Shown: positions 9,228-18,680 of the stretch, in pieces | Layout: every line of letters starts with the position of its first letter | How positions within the stretch are numbered: position 1 is the first letter of the stretch | Source: Parasphingorhabdus cellanae | GTDB lineage: Bacteria; Pseudomonadota; Alphaproteobacteria; Sphingomonadales; Sphingomonadaceae | Direction: 5' to 3' | Assembly (NCBI RefSeq): GCF_017498565.1 | Contig: NZ_CP071794.1 | Coordinates: 2,284,001 to 2,348,000 of the forward strand | Length of the DNA: 64,000 nucleotides | Translations under genes and position numbers: made by a program | The notes under the pieces: generated by a model | Database searches by the model: none | Told to the model about the DNA's origin: nothing | The model's input: the letters and a program-made list of their open reading frames with translations, nothing else

Positions 9228-10211
9228 TTATGACGCGTCTTTGGGAAGCAGGAAATAGATTTTGCGGTTAGCAAAATCGATCGCCATCCGATCAAATTTT
9301 CGCAAGGCATCCATGCCGAGGAACATCGCAGGCTTCTTCTCCAGCTTCAGCGCAGCAAAAGGTGCTATGTCGGCAAAGGCAATAGGGATAACCCCAAAGC
9401 GCGCGCGGCCGATATGCAGCTCGTTGGCAACACCATAGTCGGCGGCTATGGAGCGGCCGGTGACATCGACAAGATTAATCTGCTGCAGCGCAGAGCGTTT
9501 CATCCGCAGGCGACGCTGCAACGCCTTGTTACCAATTGACAGCTCTCCGCCGGTATCGATGATAACGCTGACTTTGATCCCGGAAATTTCAGCATTGGTA
9601 AAAATCAACTGGCCAGAACGCCGCCTGGCGGTGACGACAATTTCGCGGCGGGAGCGGGCTTTCCGTTTTTTGGCCGTGTCTTCAACAGAGATGGTGTTGT
9701 CGATAAAATCGAAAAGGATACGTTGGCCTTGCAGGCTGTCGAGACCCAGTACGCCGTCAGCTCCGATATTGGTCGACCGAAATGTCGGCGCGACGATGCC
9801 GCCATAGCTGCGGGTGCCCAATGTCAGCTCGGGGACATAGACGGTCTGCACCACTGTGCTTCCGGCCAATGCTATGATATTGACTTCATCTTCCAGTTCC
9901 AGTGTCAGACTGCCAGCCACTTCTTTGGATAATATCGTGCGTTGAGCCGCGGTATCGATAATGAAGTCAAAAGGGCCGCCGTTTTCGATGCTAACTGGCA
10001 CGGTCATGCGAGCCATCCGGTCTTCGGCAATGGTAATTTGTTCTGCATCGGGTTGGATGAATTGATCCGGCAGCCGGTCAGCCAAGATCGCTTCAGGCTC
10101 AACAATTTCGGGGATAGCTGCCGATGCTTCCGGCAAAGGCACAGTCGGTTCCGCGATTTGCAGCGAGAAAAGTAGCGGCGCTGCGGCACCTATGGAGAAG
10201 AACATACTCAT
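9228..10211 (-). CDS. Second retropepsin-like protein, first motif DTA instead of DTG
   Basis: A 327-residue paralogue of the downstream gene with the same architecture: N-terminal hydrophobic segment, acidic linker, two protease-like repeats. The first motif reads FIIDTAAQRTILS, with alanine 88 in place of the usual glycine. The second, VIIDTGGELSIGN, keeps D219-T220-G221. Shared strings such as RMTVPVSIE, YVPELTLG, REIVVTARR and LRKF(D) show a tandem duplication followed by divergence. It may be less active than its neighbour or altered in specificity. Both genes lie on the minus strand 65 bases apart and may be co-transcribed. Confidence 0.75.
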   Translation of the reverse strand: MSMFFSIGAAAPLLFSLQIAEPTVPLPEASAAIPEIVEPEAILADRLPDQFIQPDAEQITIAEDRMARMTVPVSIENGGPFDFIIDTAAQRTILSKEVAGSLTLELEDEVNIIALAGSTVVQTVYVPELTLGTRSYGGIVAPTFRSTNIGADGVLGLDSLQGQRILFDFIDNTISVEDTAKKRKARSRREIVVTARRRSGQLIFTNAEISGIKVSVIIDTGGELSIGNKALQRRLRMKRSALQQINLVDVTGRSIAADYGVANELHIGRARFGVIPIAFADIAPFAALKLEKKPAMFLGMDALRKFDRMAIDFANRKIYFLLPKDAS

Positions 10212-10268
10212 GAATGTACAGTTACTCTAATTTTCGACTGGCGACAAATGGCCTAAAGGGCAGGAACT

Positions 10269-12707
10269 CTAGTCGCCGCGCATGGCCTCTTCGATCAGGC
10301 CTTCCGCCTCAATCAACAATGCGTCATCGGTGGCACCCTGAGCCACATGTTCGCGGCCGATCATCACCAGCACCGGAACGGAGAGCGGGCTCACGCGGTC
10401 GAGCTCAACATGCACCATGGAACCGGCTGCCCGGTCAAGCAAATCGCCCAGCCGCGCGACATCGGTCATCCGTGCTCGCGCATCGGCCCAAGCCGCCTGC
10501 ATCAATAGATGGTCCGGTTCATATTTGCGCAGCACATCGAAAATCAGATCGGTTGAAAAGGTCACCTGCTTGCCGGTTTTGCGTTTGCCGGGGTGTTGCC
10601 GGTCGACGAGACCGCTGATCACGGCCACTTCGCGAAAAGCGCGTTTGAGCAGATAGGACCCTTCGATCCAGTCGAAAAATTCCTCCTCCAGTATATCCGC
10701 ACTGAACAGCGGCACGGGGTCAGTCACTGGCTCCATGCTCCAGCAGGCGAGCGCATAATCATTGGCGACAAAGCCGATTGGTTTCAGTCCCCGCGTCTCC
10801 ATCCGCCGCGTTAGCAACATGCCGAGTGATTGGTGCGCGTTCCAGCCTTCAAAGCTATAGGCCGTCATGTAATGCAGCCCCTTGTGCGGGAATGTCTCCA
10901 CCAGCAGTTCGCCAGGTTCTGGCAAACGCGAGCGATGGTCCTGCATTTCCAACCATTCGCGCACATCGTCTGGGAAGCGCGCCCACCCTGCCCGGTCGGT
11001 CAAGAAGCCCCGCACCCGATCTGACAAATGAGTGGTCAAAGGCAGACGTAGCCCCATATAGCTGGGGATCATCGCCGCTTTTTTGGTGGCGCGGACAATG
11101 ACATCGGACGCGTCCAGCTTGACCAGTTCCAGGCTCATGCCCGCGAAAAAAAAGGTGTCGCCGGGGCTGAGGATCGCGGCGAAGCTTTCCTCCACCTTAC
11201 CGAGATTGCGGCCATTTTTGAACCGCACATTCATCATCGCAGCATCAACGATAATTCCGGCATTTAGACGATGCTGAGTCGCAAAGCGCGGATGAACAAG
11301 ATGCCATACGCCCTTGCCATCGCGCCGCAGCCGTTTGAACTTGTCATAGGCTTTCAGCGCATAGCCGCCGTCTCGAGTGAAGCCCAGCACACGGTCAAAC
11401 GTGTCTTTGTCGAGCGCGCTATAGGGCAGCGAGGATTGCAGCTCATCAAGCAAATCATCTTCCTGAAACGGGGCTGCACACGCGCAGGTCATGACATGTT
11501 GCGCCAGCACATCGAGCCCGCCCGGGCGAAACGGCTCACCGTCACGCTTGCCTTCATTAACCGCATCCAATGCCGCCTGCGCTTCCAGATATTCAAAGCG
11601 GTTGCCAGGCACCAGCAGCGCCTTGGACGAAACATCGAGCCGGTGATTGGCGCGGCCTATGCGTTGCAGCAACCGGGAGCTTCCTTTGGGTGCACCCATC
11701 TGGATCACGCAATCAATGTCGCCCCAATCGACCCCAAGATCGAGCGAAGCCGTGCAGACCAAAGCGCGCATCTTGCCCGTTGCCATGGCGTTCTCAACCT
11801 TGCGCCGTGCCTCTTTCGACAAGCTGCCATGATGCACGCCGATCGGCAGAGTGTCCTCGTTAATTTCCCACAGTTTCTGGAAGATAAACTCCGCGAGAAA
11901 GCGCGTATTGGTGAAAACCAGCGTCATCCGGTTGGCCTTGATCTGCTCCATCACCTGCGGAATGGCATAGACGCCGGCATGCCCGGCCCAGGGCACACGG
12001 ATCTTGTCGCCGTCCGGGGTTTCGGGGATCATGATCGCAATATCGGCGGGCGCGCCCTCTTCGCCGAGCACATGGGTTACGGTATCGATATCGCCATAGG
12101 GTGCCAGCCAGGCGCGAAAATCATCAGGATCGGCGACCGTAGCGGATAAGGCGGCGCGGCGCATATCGGGTGCTATTTGTTGCAGCCGTGCGAGAGACAG
12201 CGAAAGCAAATCGCCACGCTTCCCGGATGCAAAGGCATGCACCTCGTCGATGATCACATGCTTGAGCTTGGCAAAGAGCGTGAAACTGTCTTCCTGACTG
12301 AGCAGCAGGTTGAGCGACTCTGGCGTTGTCAGTAATATCTGCGGCGGTTTAACTCGCTGGCGCGCCTTGCGATTGGCGGGCGTATCGCCGCTGCGGGTTT
12401 CGACCTTGATCGGCAGCTCCATTTCGTCAATCGGCGTCAGCAGGTTGCGCTGCACATCGACCGCCAAGGCTTTGAGCGGAGAAATATAAAGCGTGTGGAG
12501 GCCGTCAAAATCAGGCTGTTCTATGAGGTCAGCGAGCGTCGGTAAGAACCCCGCCAACGTTTTGCCTGCACCTGTCGGAGCGGTCAGCAAGGCATGCCGC
12601 CCTGCCCCGGCCGCTTGCAACATTTCCATTTGATGCCGCCGCACAGTCCATCCGCGCGCGGCGAACCAATCGGAGAGAGGTTTGGGAAGGGCTTTGCCAC
12701 TCATCAC
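10269..12707 (-). CDS. Ligase-associated DEXH-box helicase (Lhr family)
   Basis: An 812-residue superfamily 2 helicase. Motif I is TAPTGAGKTLAGF, motif II is IIDEVHAF, motif III is LSATVADP, and motif VI is LLQRIGRANHR. The long C-terminal part after about residue 400 matches the winged-helix and Lhr-type extension. This branch is the helicase of the ligase-associated DNA damage response set, whose nuclease PdeM is encoded at 5788-6528. The ligase and exonuclease of that set are not in the window. A second methionine directly follows the first (ATGATG), so the start is uncertain by one codon. Confidence 0.9.
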   Translation of the reverse strand: MMSGKALPKPLSDWFAARGWTVRRHQMEMLQAAGAGRHALLTAPTGAGKTLAGFLPTLADLIEQPDFDGLHTLYISPLKALAVDVQRNLLTPIDEMELPIKVETRSGDTPANRKARQRVKPPQILLTTPESLNLLLSQEDSFTLFAKLKHVIIDEVHAFASGKRGDLLSLSLARLQQIAPDMRRAALSATVADPDDFRAWLAPYGDIDTVTHVLGEEGAPADIAIMIPETPDGDKIRVPWAGHAGVYAIPQVMEQIKANRMTLVFTNTRFLAEFIFQKLWEINEDTLPIGVHHGSLSKEARRKVENAMATGKMRALVCTASLDLGVDWGDIDCVIQMGAPKGSSRLLQRIGRANHRLDVSSKALLVPGNRFEYLEAQAALDAVNEGKRDGEPFRPGGLDVLAQHVMTCACAAPFQEDDLLDELQSSLPYSALDKDTFDRVLGFTRDGGYALKAYDKFKRLRRDGKGVWHLVHPRFATQHRLNAGIIVDAAMMNVRFKNGRNLGKVEESFAAILSPGDTFFFAGMSLELVKLDASDVIVRATKKAAMIPSYMGLRLPLTTHLSDRVRGFLTDRAGWARFPDDVREWLEMQDHRSRLPEPGELLVETFPHKGLHYMTAYSFEGWNAHQSLGMLLTRRMETRGLKPIGFVANDYALACWSMEPVTDPVPLFSADILEEEFFDWIEGSYLLKRAFREVAVISGLVDRQHPGKRKTGKQVTFSTDLIFDVLRKYEPDHLLMQAAWADARARMTDVARLGDLLDRAAGSMVHVELDRVSPLSVPVLVMIGREHVAQGATDDALLIEAEGLIEEAMRGD

Positions 12708-12762
12708 ATCATCATAAGCAGGGCGACCGGATTATCGAATCATTTTCGTGCGGCTCAGATAT

Positions 12763-13434
12763 CTAATATGTCCCAATCGCTGCTTCAATAAGGTCGAGCG
12801 TATGTTTGCGTACAGCCATCTTGTTTGCCGCATAGGCCCGTCCAGGGAGCTTGCTCAGCAATTCGGCCTGTTCTGTGGCGGTTTTCGAAACCCTATCGGG
12901 GTCAACCAACATGTCGATATATCCGACGTCCAACGCTCCAGCTGGTTCATAAAGCTGTGACTGGATGAGCGCTTGCGTCAGTTTGCGACTATCCAGACGC
13001 GCTTTCGGCAGCTCGATGGCAAAGACCGGCAGGTCCATATTGTTAATCGTCTCATTTGCCCCAAAGCGGAACGCGCCATTTGCGCCAATGCGGGTATCAC
13101 AAGCCAATAACAGAAACGATCCCATCGCGATGGCATGGCCATTACATGCAGCGATAACGGGAACCTGGCTGCCATAGACTTTGAGCAGCATGTTGCTGGC
13201 CTGATCCAGCAGTTCGCCAGAGCGCGCCGCCCCTTCTGCTGCCAGCCATTTGAGATCAAAGCCGCCGCTAAAAATGCCTTCACGACCAGATATGACGATT
13301 GCTTTAGCGCCGCTTTCCGCTTCTTCAAACTTTGCGACAAAGTCTGTCATCCAATCAGGATTAATCGCATTGGCTTTGCCATCATCCATTGTCAGATAGG
13401 CAATATCGCCGTCTATTTTCACCGTAATGCTCAT
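12763..13434 (-). CDS. Enoyl-CoA hydratase/isomerase family protein
   Basis: About 223 residues of the crotonase fold. The oxyanion-hole regions are GREGIFSGGFDLKWL and ACNGHAIAMGSFLLLACD. A catalytic glutamate at the usual second position is not obvious, so hydratase, isomerase and hydrolase activities remain open. ATG at 13434 (MSITVKIDG) is chosen because GGAGG lies five bases before it; a longer reading from 13452 would place that Shine-Dalgarno inside the gene. No pathway partners are adjacent. Confidence 0.8.
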   Translation of the reverse strand: MSITVKIDGDIAYLTMDDGKANAINPDWMTDFVAKFEEAESGAKAIVISGREGIFSGGFDLKWLAAEGAARSGELLDQASNMLLKVYGSQVPVIAACNGHAIAMGSFLLLACDTRIGANGAFRFGANETINNMDLPVFAIELPKARLDSRKLTQALIQSQLYEPAGALDVGYIDMLVDPDRVSKTATEQAELLSKLPGRAYAANKMAVRKHTLDLIEAAIGTY

Positions 13435-13518
13435 ATGAGCCTCCACATCCAAAATTTAATCAATCGATTAAATTTGGCCGGAAAGCAATTATTATTTGTG
13501 GCAGCAATGCATGGCGAC

Positions 13519-14466
13519 CTATCGTTTCAATTCCGCCATCAATCCAAATAACTGTGTCACATCGGGCGGTGCCGTGTCACCGGCATATTCCCGATACAGG
13601 GTAGACACATTGACTGCGATCCGTTCGCTATCGCCCCAGCTGGAGAAATCCCCTAGCCTAATGTCATGCGCTGCATCGCGTACCGAAAATCCAGCATCAT
13701 AGCGCCTGCGCGCCTCACCATCGATATAGTGCAGATAATCCTGAACCCGCCGGACACCGGCCTCATCGGTGACCGGGCCATGACCCGGAACAATAGTTTC
13801 AGGTTTCAAGTCAATGATATGATCGCAAGCCGCGATCCAGTTGGACACCGGCCCGGCCCACATGATCGGTGTGCCTTCGATAAACAGGATATCGCCGGTG
13901 AAAACAGTCTTGTCATCGGGCACATGGACCAGCACGTCGCCAGCGGTGTGCGCGGGACCGACTTCGATCAGATCGACCTGCTTGTCGCCGACCTTCACGC
14001 TATATTCGCCGCTAAACGTCTTGGTCGGATGTTTCTCCGCGACATCGGTAAAATCGAAGCTGCCGAAAATGTCGACCAGATACTGCCCTGTCGGCCCCAT
14101 ATCCTTTGCCTGCGCCATGATCGCGGCCAAAGCGGGGGCAGGCAATTCGTCCATTTCCCGCGCGCTGGCGTCTGAGGCAATCACTTCGGCATGTTGGCAC
14201 AGACCATTGCCGTGACAATGATCGCCATTGGCGTGGGTGTTGACGATCGTGCCGATATCATCTGCGCCCACGCCCGCCGCATCGGCCATGATAGCCAGCA
14301 TGTCACGCGTCAGGCTAGCATCGAACAATGTGTCGACCAGCAGCGACTGATCACCATCAGTAACCAGTCCCGCATTGGACCAGCCCCATCCGCCATCAGG
14401 CTGTAAATAGGCGAAGATGCCGTTACCGGTTTCGTACAGGCCTTTCTGGAAGGATATAATGTCCAT
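13519..14466 (-). CDS. Metallo-beta-lactamase fold hydrolase with HxNxDH motif
   Basis: A 315-residue MBL-fold protein. The metal motif reads NTHANGDHCHG, with asparagine where the second histidine of HxHxDH normally stands. The other ligands are visible: histidine in GPAHTAGDV, aspartate in FTGDILF and histidine in IVPGHGPVTD. The same H-A-N-G-D-H variant recurs in a subgroup of MBL proteins of unknown role (recollection of the family), so this is probably a subfamily trait. No signal peptide is evident. It is divergent from the permease gene at 14682, and the substrate cannot be inferred from context. Confidence 0.8.
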   Translation of the reverse strand: MDIISFQKGLYETGNGIFAYLQPDGGWGWSNAGLVTDGDQSLLVDTLFDASLTRDMLAIMADAAGVGADDIGTIVNTHANGDHCHGNGLCQHAEVIASDASAREMDELPAPALAAIMAQAKDMGPTGQYLVDIFGSFDFTDVAEKHPTKTFSGEYSVKVGDKQVDLIEVGPAHTAGDVLVHVPDDKTVFTGDILFIEGTPIMWAGPVSNWIAACDHIIDLKPETIVPGHGPVTDEAGVRRVQDYLHYIDGEARRRYDAGFSVRDAAHDIRLGDFSSWGDSERIAVNVSTLYREYAGDTAPPDVTQLFGLMAELKR

Positions 14467-14681
14467 TTTACCTCTCGTTCTAGTAGATTTCCTGGATTAT
14501 TTCTTTTTGGCAGTTTTCCAAGCTTTTGAACAGAGGGCGGTAAAGGTAGGCACACTGCAATATGGTGTAAAATTAAGTGTCCGGCGCGCGTTGAAGTGCA
14601 GAGCAGGTATCGGCTTTTATATTGAGCGGCCGCCTTGTTGTGTCCGGGCCAATATTGTTTTACGACCGCGACTGGAAAAAT

Positions 14682-15797
14682 ATGAAACAATCAGACCGCC
14701 CGCAATTTGGAATAGAACGGCTTTTTGTGCTGGCATTGGTGGTGTTTATTTCACTGGCCTTCGCTTTGCTAATCGAACCTTTTTTCGGCGCGATTATGTG
14801 GGGCGTTGTGGTCGCGGTTTTGTTTCAGCCGGTATATAAGAAAATATCAGGCTGGCTGTTCCCACGGATTAATCTGGCCGCTTTTTTAACATTGATCCTG
14901 GTCATCTTACTCGTCATTGTCCCCGCCATCTTGCTTGGCATGGCATTGATGGAAGAAGCGACCAGCGCCTATGCCAGCATTCAATCCGGGGAAATTGATT
15001 TTGGGGGAGCATTGTCTGCCATTGAAAATAGCTTGCCGGCTTGGGCGCAAAATCAATTGGCGGCTTTCGGCTATGGTGATCCGGCAACGATCCGGCCTCA
15101 GATTGAAGAAGCGATCGGCAGCAGTCTTGAATTTTTAATCGCGCAAGCTTTCAACGTCGGTCAAGGCGCTTTTCGCTTTTTACTCGCGCTTGGTGTGATG
15201 CTTTATCTTACCTTCTTCCTGTTGCGGGACGGGCGCACTTTGGCTGCGCAGATTGAGAATGTTGTTCCGCTTTCCGAAAGCAAAAGCCGCATCTTCATCG
15301 ACAAGTTTTTTGTCGTGATCATTGCGACAATCAAAGGCAGCTTCGTTGTAGCATTGCTTCAGGGGACCATCGGCGGTTTGATTTTCTGGGCACTGGATAT
15401 TCGTGGAGCGTTGTTATGGGCCGTGTCGATGGCGATATTATCTCTTATTCCGGCTATTGGTACAGGCTTCATATGGGTTCCGGTTGCGATTTATCTGCTT
15501 GTCACGGGCTCTATCTGGCAGGGCGTTGTGCTCATTCTCGCGGGAATATTCATTATCAGTATGGTCGATAATTTGGTCCGCCCGATATTGGTCGGCCGCG
15601 AAACGCGTATGCCGGATTATGTGGTGCTGATCTCCACATTGGGCGGTCTTCAATTGTTCGGTTTCAACGGTATCGTCATCGGCCCGCTTCTGGCGGCGCT
15701 GTTTATTGCGGTCTGGCGCATTTTTGCCGAAATGAACAAGGCGGAGCGCGAACGTATTGCCGCGATCAGGCGCGCAAATGATAAGTTAGCGCCATAG
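14682..15797 (+). CDS. AI-2E family transporter (PerM-like permease)
   Basis: About 371 residues with eight or so membrane segments. It has the family's C-terminal hallmark, DNLVRPILVGRETRMPDYVV followed by LGGLQLFGFNGIVIGP. Family members export autoinducer-2 or exchange sodium for protons in different bacteria, so the substrate is open. ATG at 14682 (MKQSDRPQF) is chosen because the upstream extension to 14622 is not membrane-like and has no homologous look. The 3' end overlaps the convergent DUF1801 gene by 32 bases. Confidence 0.85.
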   Translation: MKQSDRPQFGIERLFVLALVVFISLAFALLIEPFFGAIMWGVVVAVLFQPVYKKISGWLFPRINLAAFLTLILVILLVIVPAILLGMALMEEATSAYASIQSGEIDFGGALSAIENSLPAWAQNQLAAFGYGDPATIRPQIEEAIGSSLEFLIAQAFNVGQGAFRFLLALGVMLYLTFFLLRDGRTLAAQIENVVPLSESKSRIFIDKFFVVIIATIKGSFVVALLQGTIGGLIFWALDIRGALLWAVSMAILSLIPAIGTGFIWVPVAIYLLVTGSIWQGVVLILAGIFIISMVDNLVRPILVGRETRMPDYVVLISTLGGLQLFGFNGIVIGPLLAALFIAVWRIFAEMNKAERERIAAIRRANDKLAP

Positions 15798-16173
15798 TGA
15801 GGCAGTGCTTCACGGCTTCGGTTGGAATGGCCTGATCCACATCAAAAACGATGGCGCGCGAGCCTTCAAATGTCAGAACATCACTATAAAGCTGCTTATA
15901 CCGTTCCACCAGATTTGTCTGGCAATGCACATAGATGGCATATTGGCCATCAGATTTCTTGTGCCGGTTGATACGGACGGTCGTGCCTGATTTTGTTGCC
16001 GAGGTGAGATAAGCTGGCTCTCCCCATTTCAGGGTTTCTTCCAGCGGGCCGATCGCAGGATTATCTGCAGCAGTGTCAAAGATAAGGGCCCTAAGCTTTA
16101 TTAGCCGCGCAGCCGTTGCTTTTGGCAGGTTGTCGAAAACCAGCTGTGTCTGTGGAGGTATGTCGGCGATCAT
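15766..16173 (-). CDS. DUF1801 domain-containing protein
   Basis: A 135-residue cytosolic protein. TLKWGEPAYLT followed by a strand-rich segment (YAIYVHCQTNLVERY) fits DUF1801 proteins, which share the fold of the YdhG/YdeI family. The molecular function is unknown. It stands alone, convergent with and overlapping the end of the AI-2E permease gene. Confidence 0.72.
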   Translation of the reverse strand: MIADIPPQTQLVFDNLPKATAARLIKLRALIFDTAADNPAIGPLEETLKWGEPAYLTSATKSGTTVRINRHKKSDGQYAIYVHCQTNLVERYKQLYSDVLTFEGSRAIVFDVDQAIPTEAVKHCLTMALTYHLRA

Positions 16174-16395
16174 GGCGTCATCCTGCTTTGGCCGATTCTG
16201 AAATATTGTTAGCTGTCTGGCGTTATCGCATAATGACGGTTTTGGCCAATATCAGAAACTTAAAATTGCTATATTGTGTCACCTGTCTTTTTTCTGTTTA
16301 TAGTTTTTAGACTCGATGGTTGCTCACAATATCAAATACTGCAAAAGTTAGAGCAGATTCTTGATATTGGCCGGAAGGGCATTGGTGGGCACATA

Positions 16396-17118
16396 ATGGA
16401 TATTTCAGACAAAATCGTCTTACTAACCGGCGGAAGCGCGGGTATCGGACGCGAAATGGCTCGTCAGTTGCGGGAGAAGGGCGCGAGGGTGACGCTGACA
16501 GGGCGCAATCCTGAACGGTTGTCAACTATGCGTGAGGAGGGCTTTGACGTTATCGAGGCCGACCTCTCCAACGCGGCAGGCGTAGATGCATTGCTCGCCA
16601 AATGGGGGAGCAGAGACATTGATATCCTGCTCAACAATGCCGGTCAGCTTGTCGACCATGACTTTCGCGAAGGCAATCCGGTTGCCGATGCCGCCGATGA
16701 TTGCATCTATGCTAACCTTAACGCGCCGATCCGACTGATTACCGGCCTGATGCCAGGTTTACGCGCTCGGCCGCAAGCAGCAATCGTCAATGTTACCTCG
16801 GGACTAGCCATTGCACCTGCCGCCCGAACGCCAATTTACTGTGCAACCAAGTCGGCACTGCGATTTTATACGCTTGGTCTGCGCGAGCAGCTCAAAGACA
16901 CCAAGGTTCGCGTGATTGAGGCGCTTCCGCCTGTTGTTGACACGCAGATGAACGATGGCAACCCGACAAAGAAAATGTCACCCGAAGAATGTGCTCGGCA
17001 AATTATTGTAGCGATCGAGGATGATCAGGACGAAGCAAATATCGGTATGACCAAGGCTCTGCGCATAGCCGAGTCGATCTCACCTGCCCTTGCGCGGAGT
17101 ATCACATTGCGGTTTTGA
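16396..17118 (+). CDS. Short-chain dehydrogenase/reductase, DltE-like
   Basis: A 240-residue Rossmann-fold SDR. The cofactor loop is TGGSAGIGREMA, followed by LLNNAG, the catalytic serine in NVTSGLA and the YxxxK pair in YCATKSALRF. The pattern resembles the DltE-like group (COG3967). ATG at 16396 (MDISDKIVLLTGG) is chosen; the longer open frame from 16276 begins with an unrelated extension of about 40 residues. The 220 bases before it hold no other gene. The substrate is unknown. Confidence 0.85.
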   Translation: MDISDKIVLLTGGSAGIGREMARQLREKGARVTLTGRNPERLSTMREEGFDVIEADLSNAAGVDALLAKWGSRDIDILLNNAGQLVDHDFREGNPVADAADDCIYANLNAPIRLITGLMPGLRARPQAAIVNVTSGLAIAPAARTPIYCATKSALRFYTLGLREQLKDTKVRVIEALPPVVDTQMNDGNPTKKMSPEECARQIIVAIEDDQDEANIGMTKALRIAESISPALARSITLRF

Positions 17119-17148
17119 CTTTCGAAATACTATAGCGGACCAAAGCTG

Positions 17149-18558
17149 CTAGTGCCCAACAGTTTCTCCGCGCTCCAAACCGGATAATGCCAATTGCTCG
17201 TCAATCTGAGCCATTAGTCGCTTAAGGCCGTCTTCCGACTTCGCTTCTGCCCGCGCCACCAACACATCTTGCGTATTGGATGCGCGAAGCAGCCACCAGC
17301 CATCTTCGGTGTTCACGCGCGCGCCATCTGTATTGTTGACGTCTGCGCCATCGGCGGCAAGCCGTTCCAATATCTCGTCAATCACACTGAACTTGCGGCT
17401 TTCATCAACCTGGAACCGCATTTCCGGCGTGTTGATCATCTCGGCCATATCGCTACGCAACTGGGTGATGCTCTTGCCGATATTGGTCGCGGCTTGGATC
17501 AGGCGGATTGCGGCATAGGGCGCATCGTCAAAGCCGTAATAATCATGCTTGAAAAAGACATGGCCGCTCATTTCGCCGGCCAGTGGTGAGGAAACTTCTT
17601 TCATTTTGGATTTAATAAGGCTGTGTCCGGTCTTCCACATTAGCGGCTCGCCGCCGAGTTCTGCGATCCGGTCATATAGCGCCTGTGAAGCCTTCACATC
17701 GGCAATAATCGTGGCACCGGGTTCGGATTTCAATACGTCCTCGGCATAGATCTGCAGCAGCTGATCGCCCCAGATCACCCGTCCTTCGCCATCGATCGCG
17801 CCAATGCGGTCGCCGTCACCATCAAAAGCTACGCCGAAATCGAGGTTTTTCTCCGCGACAAGCGCTTTGAGATCGACCAGATTCTTCTCTTCCGTGGGAT
17901 CGGGATGATGATTGGGAAAACTGCCATCGACGTCTGTGTAAAGAAGATGATGCTCGCCGGGCAAGTTGGCGGTGAGCTTTTCGATAACCGGCCCAGCCGC
18001 TCCATTGCCAGCGTCCCAGCCGATTTTCATCGCGCTTCCAGTGAAATTCTTGGTCAGGCGCGAAACATATTCATCGATAATATCAATGCGTTCGATGCTT
18101 CCTACCGCATCACCAGTTGGTGTATCCCAATCGCCACTCGTCGCCATCGCGCCGAGCTTCTGGATATCCGCGCCAAAAAAGGGTCGCCCCTGAAATACCA
18201 TTTTGAAGCCATTATAATTGGCGGGATTATGGCTGCCAGTTATCTCGATTCCGCCTTGAACCCGTTCTAAGACGCATTCCGCATAATAGAGCATGGGCGT
18301 TGGTCCCATGCCGATTGAAACAGCATTGACCCCTGCGTCATTGAGTCCCTCGATCAGAGCGTCTTCGAGCATTGGAGAGCTGGTTCGCCCATCATAGCCC
18401 GTGGCCACGGCGCTGCCGCCTGCCCGCGCAATCAGCGTGCCGAAGCCCCGGCCGATTGCATAGGCATCATCTGAACCCAGCGTTTCACCGATGATCCCGC
18501 GAATATCATATTCGCGCAAGCTGGACGGATCGAACTGGTGGGATGTGCGTGCGGTCAT
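17149..18558 (-). CDS. Phosphomannomutase/phosphoglucomutase
   Basis: About 469 residues of the alpha-D-phosphohexomutase superfamily, AlgC/ManB type. It interconverts hexose 1- and 6-phosphates for nucleotide-sugar synthesis. The phosphoserine loop is EITGSHNPANYNGFK, the magnesium loop is FDGDGDRIGAI, and the sugar-binding loop is GEMSGHVFFK. A C-terminal phosphate-binding loop (LLRASNTQDVLV) is present, so all four domains are complete. ATG at 18558 (MTARTSHQFDP) is preferred, with GGA about 11 bases upstream; the extension to 18636 looks non-coding. Confidence 0.92.
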   Translation of the reverse strand: MTARTSHQFDPSSLREYDIRGIIGETLGSDDAYAIGRGFGTLIARAGGSAVATGYDGRTSSPMLEDALIEGLNDAGVNAVSIGMGPTPMLYYAECVLERVQGGIEITGSHNPANYNGFKMVFQGRPFFGADIQKLGAMATSGDWDTPTGDAVGSIERIDIIDEYVSRLTKNFTGSAMKIGWDAGNGAAGPVIEKLTANLPGEHHLLYTDVDGSFPNHHPDPTEEKNLVDLKALVAEKNLDFGVAFDGDGDRIGAIDGEGRVIWGDQLLQIYAEDVLKSEPGATIIADVKASQALYDRIAELGGEPLMWKTGHSLIKSKMKEVSSPLAGEMSGHVFFKHDYYGFDDAPYAAIRLIQAATNIGKSITQLRSDMAEMINTPEMRFQVDESRKFSVIDEILERLAADGADVNNTDGARVNTEDGWWLLRASNTQDVLVARAEAKSEDGLKRLMAQIDEQLALSGLERGETVGH

Positions 18559-18680
18559 GAATGATTTTTCCTTTGGGAAAGTTGCTATTTTGGCGGGAAG
18601 TATTGAGCGCTTGATAATATAAAGGCCGCATCGCAAAAGCTAGCCCCCGTATAGTTTTCGTGTCGCACCAGGCGGGCGGT

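Noticed and set aside
11271..12149. Plus-strand frame of 292 codons opposite the DEXH helicase
   Set aside because: The helicase has all motifs in order; the opposite frame is low in recognisable structure and has no ribosome site.
13519..14466. MBL-fold protein as the exonuclease of the ligase-associated repair set
   Set aside because: The metal motif and length do not fit the exonuclease family, and it is separated from the helicase gene by an enoyl-CoA hydratase.
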